Shown here one piece after another: positions 31,835-42,370 of a DNA stretch of 64,000 bases. Origin of the DNA: Picochlorum sp. 'celeri' (Eukaryota > Chlorophyta > Trebouxiophyceae); NCBI GenBank assembly GCA_010909725.1, contig JAACMV010000002.1:806001-870000 (forward strand), read 5' to 3'. The position numbers and the translations under genes were made by a program. Position 1 is the stretch's first letter. Every line of letters begins with the position of its first letter. The notes under the pieces were generated by a model. That model made no database searches. It had not been told where the DNA came from and saw only the letters and a list, made by a program, of their open reading frames with translations.

Positions 31835-32622
31835 TTAATCAGTCTTATCTGTATGCGTTACTTGGGTTTCCTCAGACACCCTGCATGTCACACATGACCA
31901 ACCAAAGTAAAATCCTTTCTATCAAGGTGTACAGATTCAAACAACAATGCACGTACGCTGGGGCTGATGAGACATATGAGGTGTAATAGTTCCACCCAGC
32001 TCCCATCCACAGCGATGATATTGATGCAACAACCATTGGTTGGATGGCACTTTTAACAGATACAGTGTTGTACACAAACACTTCGATGGAAAAATGGAGC
32101 AATGCGATGAGAAAAGATCCTAAGGTTGCAGCTGCAATGAAATCAGATACGGTACGAGTCAGAAGCGTGATGGTATGTGCAGGCTAGAAAGAAGAAGAAA
32201 AATACGAGGGAAGCACGTACAGTATATTGGGACAATGGATGGATTGCGTGCACACAAAAGACACAGCATACAGGATGTCAACGTCCATGTCGCAAAAGTC
32301 CTGGCTTGCAAGTCACTCACTGCATCATATATATATGCACACGTAGTGACAAGTTGTATCGAGTCATCTCTGAGAGAGAAGAACAAAAACCAAAGCAAGA
32401 AGAAGGGGTGCAATTCAAACCCACCTTGCGCCGAATCTCCATTGTACAGATTGGCAGCCAGAGTGTCTGGATAAAAATATCCCAAAACAACTGTATATAT
32501 AGGTAAATCTGATGTGAAGAAGGGCGCATGAGACATCGTCTGCTTCATTCAAACGTACCTGAAAACACCCGAAGGATGGCTACAAACTGAAGCCAACGAC
32601 TCAGTGCACTCACCGATGGCAT
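31835..32622 (-). CDS. ERG28-like sterol biosynthesis scaffold protein
   Basis: Five short exons resolved by eye: 32559-32622, 32425-32508, 32221-32319, 31957-32131, 31835-31880 (155 aa). All junctions keep frame, and three of four donors are GTACGT. The product has four hydrophobic segments and ERG28 hallmarks: LSRWLQFVAI at the start, LYNGDSAQVSDLQARTFATWTLTSC (the family LQARTFGIWTLLS), and HFSIEVFVYNTVSVKSAIQPMVVAS (family HFLSELFVYGT ... PLMVAS). ERG28 is an ER membrane protein that tethers C-4 demethylation enzymes of sterol synthesis. Length matches the family (about 140 aa). The last 46-nt exon adds a hydrophilic tail; if its intron is not used the frame runs on to a stop at 31872. 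Confidence 0.85.
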
Positions 32623-32816
32623 ATTTCTTCTTATCACGTGATAATGTTCTATATACTGTTGTTCTATACTTTGGATTGGGGCGTGGGGATGGCATACCAT
32701 CTTGCCCTGTGTGAAGAGAGATTCTAAATGCGCCTGATCGGAATTATGTATATCGAATTCTTTACAGTCGCCCACAGACACGGCACTCGAGCATCCATAA
32801 TTTTCTACAATTGATC

Positions 32817-33683
32817 ATGGTGTTGTTGTCATCCTCTGCCTTGACGCACCAATCGATGGGGCTGTCACCCTCAGCGGTGACGACAAGGTCTCGTTCTCAG
32901 TTCCACCACCACACCCACAACTCGGGCACTGTTTTGACTCGAGCGATGCATTCGATGCATGCAGATGGGGACAGGAATGGTGTCGACAGTAGTAGTCGAA
33001 GGCAAGCTCTCCTGGCATTGTCGTCGAGCATGATTGTCCTTCCGGGACTGGTGGGAAGAGGACTGGCTGAAGAGCCTGTCAAGAGTGCGTACGATTTCGA
33101 GCTTCAATATCGCGGAGATCCCTTTCCCTTGAATCAATACAAAAACAAGGTGACTGTGTTTGTGAATGTGGCGTCAGAATGACCCTTATCAAACGTAAAC
33201 TACCCTGGGCTACGGTACTTGTTGGAGAAATACCACAAGGACGGTTTTGAGGTGGTTTGCGTGCCTTGTAATCAGTTTGGTGGTCAAGCGCCTGGAACAT
33301 CTGAAGAAGAGAGGCAAGATGCTTTGCGAAAGTTCGGTACGAGCGATATCACGGTGGTTGATAAAGTTCTTGTGAATGGCCCAGATGCCCATCCTTTGTA
33401 CAAGTATCTGAAAGCAGAGCAGCCCGTGTCGCTTCCAAATGCTGCTGGAAAGACAGCTGCGGCCATGTTATCCAAAGATCAGGGTGCAATTGAATGGAAC
33501 TACACAAAGTTCTTGTGCAATTCTGCCGGGATTCCTGTGAAGCGGTTCAAATCTGGTTATGATCCAGCAGAATTTGAGGGCGATGTGAGACTGCTCTTGG
33601 CCGGGAAGGATCCCTTGCCTGCAGAATGCGCCATGCATCCTGGAAGAATTGTGTGCAAGGTTGATCGATTGTTAGAAGGGTAA
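32817..33683 (+). CDS. Glutathione peroxidase with in-frame TGA (selenocysteine), plastid-lumen-type signal
   Basis: Single exon of 289 codons with TGA at 33180-33182 read as Sec122. The context is the GPX active site: TVFVNVASE-[TGA]-PLSNVNYPGLRYL, followed by the second motif VPCNQFGGQAPG and the third, AIEWNYTKFL (catalytic Gln and Trp). Homology on both sides of the TGA in one frame argues for Sec rather than a broken gene. The N-terminus is bipartite: a Ser/His/Thr-rich stretch, then SSSRRQALLALSSSM, a hydrophobic core and GRGLA, which is a twin-arginine thylakoid lumen signal. It would reduce hydroperoxides with thiols. A Pro follows Sec where Gly is usual. A SECIS element should lie in the 3' UTR; see 33844-33891. 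Confidence 0.88.
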
Positions 33684-34063
33684 AAGAAGAAACCACATGG
33701 AGTGTGACTATGGAGTCAGGCACATGGACATTATGACGGAGGATTCAACCTCTTGAGACTTCTGTGCATGCTTCTCCTTAGAACTCTCTTTTCTTTCTCG
33801 CGCTATACTACTACTATCGATGCCATATGATGATGATCATCGCCTTGGTACATGATGAATTTCTCTAAATGAAAGATCCATGTTTGCCAAGATGTAACAC
33901 ACAATTCATTGTGACACACATTCCGGTCAATCTGGCCATCTGATGGGACAGACGCACATGGCTACAAGACCCATTCCAGTTCGAGCGTACCAATACCCCG
34001 ATCTGATTCCCAATCTCGAGTAATATTAAGTCATATAATTTTAATATTGTTAGAAATACCAAG
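33684..34063. other. GPX 3' UTR and RPL14 promoter
   Basis: 380 bp with no coding content. The first part holds hairpins that may serve as SECIS and a TGTAA at 33893-33897; the remainder precedes RPL14. Confidence 0.5.
33844..33891 (+). promoter_or_regulatory. SECIS-like hairpin in the GPX 3' UTR (uncertain)
   Basis: Helix I would be CTTGG/CCAAG plus ACATG/CATGT (33844-33854 with 33879-33891). Then comes ATGA (33855-33858) whose TGA faces GAT (33875-33877), as in a SECIS quartet, a short helix TTTC/GAAA, and an apical loop with AAA (33867-33869). Helix II has only 4 pairs, shorter than the usual 10 or more, so this may be coincidence. A second, weaker candidate with ATGA lies at 33720-33767. 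A TGTAA signal follows at 33893. Confidence 0.22.
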
Positions 34064-34877
34064 ATGCCTTTCAAGCGCACCGTCGAAATTGGCCGTGTCG
34101 TCATGGTGACCTACGGCGCAGACTATGGCAAGCTCTACGTCATTAGCGACGTTGTAGACCTCAATAAGGTATGATAATGCTTCCTTGAATCACTTGTATC
34201 GTTAATATTGCGCACAGTGGGGGGATGGGTGGCATTCGTTGTCTTTGTGGGGTGTCTGTACTGGTGACGGCGACAATTCCTACCAGGCTGAAAGTCTGGA
34301 TAGAGGGCTGCAAGAGTCATGTTACGTCTTATGATGGATAGATAAGGCATAGCTGATTCTTTATCCCTGACAGGATGGTCCAAGAAGGGCATGTTGCCGA
34401 GGTTGTCGCGGCGGCAGCAATGACAGCAGCAGAACGAATCTTTTGCACGCCTGAGAAAGACACAATGACTGGGATGTCATTAAAATAACAGATTGTCAAT
34501 GGATTGTTCATCTTGGGGGAAATGCATATGGCAGAAGGAGAGGCACTACTAACACGCACCACCTTGTTCTTGTTTGTCTGCAGGCTTTGGTCGATCGTCC
34601 AGATGAGGTCCGTCGCACAATGAATTTCAAGAGGATGGTAATGACTGATTTCAAGGTGGATATTCCACGCTTAGCGAAGAAGGCAGTGCTGAAGAAGGCA
34701 CTGGAGGAATCTGATGTGTTTGCCAAGTTTGCTGCATCAACGTGGGGACAGAAGATGGCCAAGAGGGAGGCCAAGGCTAACTTGAACGACTTTGAGAGAC
34801 ACATGGCTGCTGTTAACAAGATGAAGCGCAGTGCCAAGGTTCGTCGTGCTTTCAACAAGCTCAAGAAGTCTGCATAG
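34064..34877 (+). CDS. Ribosomal protein eL14 (L14e)
   Basis: Two exons, 34064-34168 and 34584-34877 (132 aa), phase 0; donor GTATGA, intron 415 nt. The KOW-like N-terminus ([32 protein letters not shown]) joins [18 protein letters not shown], the conserved eL14 block, and ends with a basic helical tail. It is part of the cytosolic 60S subunit. The intron may host a box C/D snoRNA (34326-34461). TGTAA at 34899-34903. Confidence 0.96.
34326..34461 (+). ncRNA. Candidate box C/D snoRNA in the RPL14 intron
   Basis: A box C-like ATGATGG (34331-34337) and box D CTGA (34451-34454) are bracketed by a 5-bp terminal stem GTCTT (34326-34330) / AAGAC (34457-34461). Internal CTGA copies at 34353 and 34367 could be D'. 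Box C differs from RTGATGA at the last base and two bases separate box D from the stem. Ribosomal protein introns often carry snoRNAs. No rRNA target was established. Confidence 0.25.
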
Positions 34878-35005
34878 ATAGAATTATTTACACATACATG
34901 TAAAGATATCATAATGTTGTTTGTGTATTCAAAGCCTCGTGTACTCAAAAAGAGGAAGAAAAATATCTCTAGAATATGACTATTTATTTCCAATATGGTG
35001 TACTC

Positions 35006-36706
35006 TTAGTCGACTGTTGGCATCGCGAGCCGAGAGTCTTGACTCGGTACGATGGTTCGTTCAAAATCCCAACCATGGTTGGTAGCAGTTTGTTCAAAAT
35101 ATTCAAAAGTCTCTCTCATACTCTCAAAACTGGACCGCAATAGGGTCTGTGTATCATTTATTGATTGTTTGTGGGCGTCGATCCAACAGGCTTGCAGCAT
35201 GGCCCTCATGATATCTCTCCCTTGAGCATCAACCCACAGGATGACATGAATCACATCCTCCTGGATCACCAAGATGTATTTTTCACTCTCATACATTCGC
35301 GCGACGTCTATTGCTTCGAGGTTGGTCAAAGTCCATGTACGTGTAATGTCAGACCAGGAACTCCCGAAAATACAATCGGTTCCGTGCGGTAATGTGGTGG
35401 GGGATTCAAACATCTTTTCCAAAGCTGACGCTTCGTTCACATCCAGCATGTCCCCGCTCGTGATAAAATGCGATGCTATAATTGACCCCCGTTTGAAATT
35501 GGGCCAAGGAAAACTCAATACTGTGAGAGAATAATACCGAAAGGCCACATGTGCCGCCTGCACAGCGAACCATGCTGGGACCACAGCCTCTGGGGTCCCC
35601 AGAGTCTCCAACCCACTGAGAAGAGCAACGCTTGCCGCAATGCCTACAAGTTGAGCCGACGTCTCCCACACCTCTTCTTTTGCAGATACATCTCCAATGT
35701 TATTGGCAAGTGCAAAATGAGTCTGAATGACTCTGAAACAAGGCCTCCCAATTCCATGACCCAACGCTTTGGCCACAGTACCGCCCCCCGCGAGGATTAC
35801 AAAATTGCTTGGGGAAACCTGTGTCGCAATCTCCAATGATAGTCCTAGAGTCGTGAATGCTTCAGCAATCATTCTCCATCGTTTTGGATCCTCATCAAAC
35901 ATAAAGCCTAATTTTCCACCGACAAATAATCGACCAGCTGCACCAATCCCATCTTTTGTCACCCATTTTATTGCTGCAGAAAGCCCCACAGAATCGACAG
36001 GCCCACTCCCAACACTGCATTATTGCAACATTATATGATATAGAAATAGAGATAATGTTATTATTTATTATTACTACTCATGTGTGTAGTAAGTACTGCC
36101 TTCAATATCAAAAGAGAAAAAACAAAACATACCCAAGAGCCTTCAGCATACTTGAACCAGCCAGAGCTGCACACAGTATATACATATATATTGAGAACGA
36201 GTCATGACGCACACTCACCCCGGCAACACTAAAACAATATATTAAAAAAACGTACAATGACTCATCCAACCAAAAACATGAGAGGGAAACGTCCATAATT
36301 GATATCGGAGATAATCTTCAGTCACACTCTCTGGCCACCCTCGTGGCACAAACAATGTCTGAATCTCTCTCACAACCTGCCTCACCCCGAACGATGGCGT
36401 ACTCGGGTACATTCCATCACCATGTTCATTACTTTCGCTGCTCCCTCCGAGGCAAATCTCATCAGCCATGGACACATGCCGACACATGTCGTGCGCCTCG
36501 TCCAACCTTGGAACCACCTCAGAACCCCCCTCGTCCACAAACATCCCAGCCGTATTCTTGGCTTCATTATCATTAATTATGGAATATAATCGCATAGATG
36601 TCTTCCCATTGGATAATGAAGCACGGAACACAGCAGGGTTGGTCGCATTGTTTGTTGCGAATAACGGATTTCTTTTCACCACCGGCTGGCAGTGCAGTAT
36701 CTCCAT
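35006..36706 (-). CDS. RUS (root UV-B sensitive, DUF647) family protein
   Basis: Three exons, 36256-36706, 36133-36166 (34 nt) and 35006-36014 (497 aa). The DUF647 core is rebuilt by splicing: FVPRGWPESVTEDYLRYQLW, then MSHSLAGSSMLKALGVGSG across the 34-nt exon, then AAIKWVTKDGIGAAGRLF and the FALANNIGDVSAKEEVW block. RUS proteins are plastid- or membrane-associated and act in UV-B response, vitamin B6-related and auxin-related processes in plants; biochemical role is unresolved. The N-terminal 100 residues are not conserved-looking. It shares a 172-bp divergent promoter with the next gene. Confidence 0.9.
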
Positions 36707-36878
36707 CGTTTCTCAATTCTGCTACAATCTGTCTTTCAAAAGACTTCTTGAAATTGCATATCTGAATTACAGTTTGTGCGCTCTCGTTAAAAAAAAAAAG
36801 CATTCCCCATAATCCTGCAAAACCCCATGGCCCTGCAGCCTGCAGTGCATCCAGTCAGCATTCTGTGTATGACAAACG

Positions 36879-39800
36879 ATGACAAGCCCATGGACACATC
36901 CATGGAAAAACAAAATCAACAGTATGACGATGCAATCGTTACAAGGGAGGAAAATAGCCATTGTGGGGTCTGGGGTATCGGGTCTCTCTGCAGCATGGTT
37001 GCTTCACAGGTGGGTTATGATGTGTGCTAGATGCAGCATCTTTATAGTACATTGTGTATAATAATGGTATTTAATGCATAGGAATGGGGCCATTGTGACT
37101 CTGTATGAATCTGAAGGGACTTGTGGTGGGCATACCCTGACTGACTCCACGTCTGGATACCCGATTGATTTGGGATTCCAGGTATTTAATCTGACAACAT
37201 ATCCACATTTGGAGGGTATGTTTGAAGAGCTTGGTGTGGATAGTGAGCCATCTGAGATGTCGTTCTCCCTGTCCGTTGACTCTGGTAGGGTGGAGTGGGC
37301 CAGTCATGGGTTGGGGACTGTGTTTGCGCAGAAGAAGAATGCTGTGTCACCCTCTTTTCTCAAGATGCTGTATGATGTGCTGAGATTTGGAAGGGAGGCT
37401 CCTCGTGTGCTAGAGGGAGCGAATGAGCACATATACAAGGATATGACCTTGTGGCAATATTTGAAACGGCATGGATATTCTGAGAGTTTTCAGAGAAACT
37501 ATGTACTGCCCATGTGCGCTGCTGTATGGAGTGTGCCTGCAAAAAGCGTCTTGGAATTTCCTATATGCATGCTGATTCGATTCTGGGTGAATCATCACTT
37601 GCTTGATATAACAAATAGGCCGTGCTGGAGAGTGGTCAAGGGTAGAAGCAGGACGTATGTGCAGCGAATACTGGAAGAATTGCCTGATGTTCGTGTTCAT
37701 AGTCGAGTCGTCAAGGTTGAGCGTGACGACGAGGTGTCACGAGTGGCTGTGACGTGTGAGACGAAACAAGGGTTGGAGGTGGAACTATTTGATTCTGTTG
37801 TTTTGGCAACGCATTCAGATATTTCGTTAAGCATGCTTCAGAGCGATACAAAAGATCAGGAAGAGTTGAGGGACATATTGAAGAAGATTCCATACTCGTA
37901 TAACGATGTATATCTTCACCAGGATGAATCGCTGATGCCAAAGAATCGGGATGCATGGGCCTCTTGGAATTGCATTGAATCGAGAGAAGGGGTGGATAAT
38001 CCATTGGAGGTACCAGTATGTGTGACGTACTGGGCGAATCGATTGCAGGACTTGGGGACAGGGGCTCCTAATTATTTTGTGACACTCAACCCAGTTCATA
38101 CTCCTGCAGAGGACAAGGTTGTCAGGAAAATGGTCCTGTCCCATCCAATTTTTGGAAAGGAGTCTGTTGCTGCACAGAATATGGTGAAGAAAGTTCAGGG
38201 AAAAGGAGGTATCTATCTATGTGGAGCGTGGTGCGGTTATGGATTCCATGAGGATGGGATGCGGTCTGCAATTCATGTCGTGGAGTCTATGGGAGGCAGT
38301 ATTCCATGGACTCCACGGACGTGCTCCCCAAAGATACCCATGATTGATTCTATTGCCATGAAGATGTTTGATTCTTTTGCAAAGATGGCAATCGTGAAGG
38401 GAAAGCTTCGCCTCATTTTGCCAAATGGCGAGGAATTGGTGTATGGGACTCCTGAGCCTCCGGTTGGAGGAGATGCAGAGACATGGAGGAAGAGGCCACC
38501 CTTGAATGCGACTGTTCGAATTTACAATTGCGCCTTCTTCAGAAAGATTATTTCGCGTCACGATACGGGATTGGGAGAATCGTACATGGACGGCGATTTT
38601 GAAGTGATTGAGGGGTTGGGTGGTAGTGGAGATTTGGGGTCTTTAATGGCAGTCATCACTGCCAATGCGTACTCTGTGGAGGCGAATAGAGGTATTTTGG
38701 GAATTTTCAACAAGATTGGCGACAAAATTTTGACATGGTCTCATATTCAACGAAGTAATACTGCTTTGGGTAGTAGGAAGAATATTGAAGAGCATTATGA
38801 TGCAGGCAATGACATGTACAAGACATTCTTGGATGAGACCATGACATATTCCTGTGGTATGTGGAAGAATGGTGAGACTGAATCTTTGAAAGAATCTCAA
38901 TTGAACAAAATAGATTCTTTGATAGAAAAAGCCGATCTTCAGCCTGGTCATAAAGTGCTAGAGATTGGATGTGGATGGGGTTCTTTTGCCATCAGGGCAG
39001 CCCAAACACGACAGTGCCACATTGTTGGTCTCACTCTCAGCAAAGAGCAATTGGCAGAAGCCACAGAAAGAGTTAAACAAGCTGGTGTTGATCATCTCGT
39101 GACACTGTTGTACTGTGACTATAGAGATACACCGAATTTGGGGACGTATGACAGGGTGGTGAGTTGTGAGATGATTGAAGCTGTGGGTCATGAACACCTC
39201 CCCGCGTATTTTGCAACGATTGGAGCCGCCCTGAAACCAGGAGGTAAAGCTGCCCTCCAAGTGATTGCCGCACCAGATGAAAGATATGAGGCGTATTGCA
39301 AATCATCTGACTTCATTCGTGAGCACATATTCCCAGGTGGGCATCTGCCATCCATGGGGGCCTGTGTTGAGGCTGCGAGAGGTACAGGACTCTCAATCCA
39401 CAAACTCCTAGACATAGGAGAAGACTATGCAGTAACATTACGAAGATGGCGACTAGCGTGGGAAGCAAAGAAAAATGAGATTTTACAGCTTGGATACAGT
39501 GAAAAGTTTTGGAGGAAATACAGATTTTATTTTGTGTACTGTGAGGGTGGTTTTGATGCCAAGTATATTCACACATACCAGGTTACATGGATCAAAGATG
39601 GAGAATTCACGCTGAGTGATCAAGATTTGCGCAGAGCATTACAAATGAGTAAAGGCGAGGTCCCTGAGAAGAAATCAACAGGATACAGCATACATCCAAG
39701 CATGGCTACTCAGTTCCTCATCTGCCTGTACTTCTTCTTGGCTGGTATGGCAGTTGCAAAAAGCCCGGTGCTGTGGCTGTCTCCAACAATATCGTTTGCG

Positions 39801-40463
39801 TCTGCCGGAACATACCTATTGGTGTCTCTTCTTTCCTCTGCATTCCCCTTTTATAAAAAAATGAGTGGTTTGGAATCATCCATGTGGAGCATTTATGCAA
39901 CGCATATTGTATACTCCATCACCACGCTTTGCTTTTTGGGAATGTATATACTCATGTATCCACTTCATGGTGCCATAGATGCACCATCAGAGTCTCTTGC
40001 GACATTTGCACGTTCGCTCATCGCTGGTTCCGCAGGATTTTTTGGCTTCCTTCTCATGGTCGAAGTGAATTGCAAACTGTACACCAAAAGCCACTGGGCA
40101 TTTGCACATCACACTCTGATGCTCATTTTGTTTAGTGCAGCAGCCTACAAGGATATCAATACACACCTCATGTGTGTCGGACTGCTCTCTGAAGCACATT
40201 CTATCATTCACTATCTGTTCAAAATGCTCACTATGGCTGGTAGCAGAATACCTGGTGCGCGGATTTCAAAGTCCTTAGAACTGACAGTCTTCATTTGCTT
40301 CAAGCTGCTACTTCATTTTGCTCTGGGCATCCTCGTTGTATGCAAACCTTCTTTGTTTCCAAACGCAGCATCTCATGCCATTGCATCTGCTGGCATGCTC
40401 TATGTCAATGGTTTGAACATCAAGCACGCAGTGGCCTCGCCAACAAAATTGCACATTGAGTAA
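36879..40463 (+). CDS. Three-module lipid enzyme: FAD amine oxidase - cyclopropane synthase - TLC domain
   Basis: Two exons, 36879-37009 and 37082-40463 (1170 aa); donor GTGGGT. Module 1 (about 25-460) is a flavin amine-oxidase/desaturase-like Rossmann protein: IAIVGSGVSGLSAAWLLHR, then ESEGTCGGHT. Module 2 (about 490-900) is a cyclopropane-fatty-acid synthase: HYDAGNDMYKTFLDETMTYS, SAM motif VLEIGCGWGSF (about 669), GLTLSKEQ, SCEMIEAVGHEHLPAYF. These two are fused in plant cyclopropane synthases as well. Module 3 (about 917-1170) has several helices and looks like a TLC (TRAM-LAG1-CLN8) domain: WAFAHHTLMLIL and LLSEAHSIIHYLFKML. The enzyme methylates double bonds of membrane phospholipid acyl chains using SAM; the TLC part may anchor it or act on sphingolipid-type substrates. 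Confidence 0.88.
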
Positions 40464-40553
40464 TAATAGCGTAATTATTTTTTCATACATGTATTTTGAT
40501 TCATTCATTCATTCTTGTATACCGACTCATTCGTCATTGGAAACCCAGCAGTC

Positions 40554-41231
40554 CTACTTTCGTCCCCGTGCTCCCTGAGAATACGCTGCAGCCTTGGCCT
40601 GCGCAGCTGCCACAGCCGCAGAAACCGCCCCCTTTCTGAATTCTATTTTCCTACCTTTCTGCTGCTCTCTACTTTCTTGCTGCATTCTTGCCACATCCCT
40701 TGCATGCACTGCACCCAATCTCCTCATTTCCTCTAGATGAATGTCTCCTTCACTAGCAGCTTTCAAAAATGTCCCTCCTTCTTCAATATTGAATTTATCC
40801 ATCATAATCATCATTAAATCAGGAGACTTGAACAAAGTCCGACTCCGCAACTCATCCACAATGGAAAACCCCTTGTCATTCCTCACAGAAATCCACATGT
40901 CCACCTTTTTCTGAATCCTTTCGTCAGCAACAGGCGTCTGTATCTCATTCTTCTCATCCCCAAGAATCGGAAATCGGCTTACAAGATTTTCATAGTCGTC
41001 CATATCATCCAGACCAGGGCCGATCAAAGTCCCAACGGCGGGCTCCTCAAGTCTCACCCCTCCAGCACTCGTAGTCTCAGGAGCAGCCGAAGGCTCTGCT
41101 TCACGCTTCTCAACACCATTATTTTTATCAGAAATACCTTCGTGGTCGTCTTGTGACAAATCCTCTGACGCAGACCCATATGCTCCGAGCAATTCGTTCA
41201 ACACGAGACCTTCTGTATTCTCCTCCGCCAT
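40554..41231 (-). CDS. SAP30BP/HCNGP-like nuclear protein
   Basis: Single exon, 225 aa. An acidic N-terminal half leads to the HCNGP block: DERIQKKVDMWISVRNDKGFSIVDELRSRTLFKSPDLMMIMMDKFNIEEGGTF, then a helix ending GRKIEFRKG. Family members are nuclear regulators of transcription and splicing. The Ala-rich C-terminus is not conserved. It converges with the lipid enzyme gene (90 nt) and is divergent from the WW-like gene. Confidence 0.75.
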   Translation of the reverse strand: MAEENTEGLVLNELLGAYGSASEDLSQDDHEGISDKNNGVEKREAEPSAAPETTSAGGVRLEEPAVGTLIGPGLDDMDDYENLVSRFPILGDEKNEIQTPVADERIQKKVDMWISVRNDKGFSIVDELRSRTLFKSPDLMMIMMDKFNIEEGGTFLKAASEGDIHLEEMRRLGAVHARDVARMQQESREQQKGRKIEFRKGAVSAAVAAAQAKAAAYSQGARGRK

Positions 41232-41707
41232 GGCAATGTGTGTATATCCTACTACTACTATTCCTTACAAATAAATAATGACATCAGACTGGTGCCTTGT
41301 CTTCGAATTGCCCCTCCTCCATGATCATGCAAGGACAAGGTCCTTTTGAAAAGAAAAAAACAGCCATGCGCATGGCATGCCATGACATGATGCCATGTGG
41401 CAATCAGAATGCATCCAAATCGATGTCGGTCTTACATACTACTACTACTAGAGTATGTAAGAGATGTACTCTTTTGCTGCCTCGTATTCTAAAGATCCGA
41501 TGGATGACGCAACGATGTACACGATGGATTCTCAACTGGAAGACAAATGATAGTCTTGTACTTTGAAAGTAGAAGATTTGAATCTCTTGTCGTGTACCCA
41601 CATCCATCCCATGCTCACAAATCCAAGTATTTCTAGTAGAACTGCCTCGGTCAATTCAAGTAGTAGAATTTAACGGAATATATAACATAACAGATAGGTG
41701 GGGTAGA
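41232..41707. other. Divergent promoter with a CATG-palindrome cluster
   Basis: 476 bp between two outward-reading genes. Bases 41364-41397 carry six CATG cores, including the perfect palindrome CCATGCGCATGG (41364-41375) and GGCATGCC. No coding content is supported. Confidence 0.5.
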
Positions 41708-42294
41708 ATGTCACGACGAAGACAGCGGCTAGACTTGACAGCCCAGGCAACTGGCCTTGATGAGGTATGATATCGTTCTCCATTCTGCACTTTTATGTAA
41801 TACAGAGAAAAAAATATCATCGGAATATGTAAAACATGATGTAGAGTCGGTATATAGAACATCTTGACCATATTCTAGAATGCCCTCTGTTTCAGTACCT
41901 GGAGCAGGAGCCAAAAATCGTCAGTCATGGCTCACCCGCTGGGACCCATGGTTGGAAAAAAGTGTCTTTGGGGCCTGAGATGGAATACTACTGGCATGTT
42001 GAGTCTGGAAAGGTGTCACGTGAGTGTCCTGGCGATGAGCAAGGGCATGGTATCAAAGGGGGTAATGAGTATAGAGAGCTGGTGGAGTCACTTCAACATG
42101 ATGCTGTTCGGCTAGCTCAGAAGCAGGATGATCTAGCTGTTCAGGCTGCAGTTGTGTCTCGAATAGCAGATGGGATGCTACGGGCGTACGACACCATGTC
42201 GTCTGCTGACAGTTCTGTGGAGGATGTATGGTCTGCTGTGTTTCGAGTAATGTCTGATGAGCGAGATGCATTTCGCGTCATGGACGAATCTTGA
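41708..42294 (+). CDS. Small protein with a degenerate WW-like motif
   Basis: Two exons, 41708-41764 and 41896-42294 (151 aa), phase 0; donor GTATGA. A WW-like strand set reads THGWKKV ... MEYYWHVESGKVSRECP: the first Trp, the central YYW and the final Pro are present, but the second signature Trp is Arg/Glu. The rest is helical (LAQKQDDLAVQAAVVSRIADGML). WW domains bind Pro-rich ligands. I do not recognise the whole protein. Confidence 0.65.
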
Positions 42295-42370
42295 TAAAAG
42301 ACGGTTGCTATCAGTATCACAAAAAACAAGTAACATAATAATAATATGCATGAAATATGGTACTATGGAA

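Noticed and set aside
33180..33182. GPX stop codon as a pseudogene or gene end
   Set aside because: Family homology continues in the same frame across the TGA with all later motifs intact, and the position is exactly the Sec/Cys site.
36218..36232. A 10-nt microexon in the RUS gene (TGTTGCCGGG between AG and GTGAGT)
   Set aside because: Including it breaks the frame of the conserved DUF647 block; direct joining of the flanking exons keeps frame.
36760..36830. Poly-A run as a retrogene tail
   Set aside because: It lies in a divergent promoter between two intron-containing genes, with no processed copy beside it.
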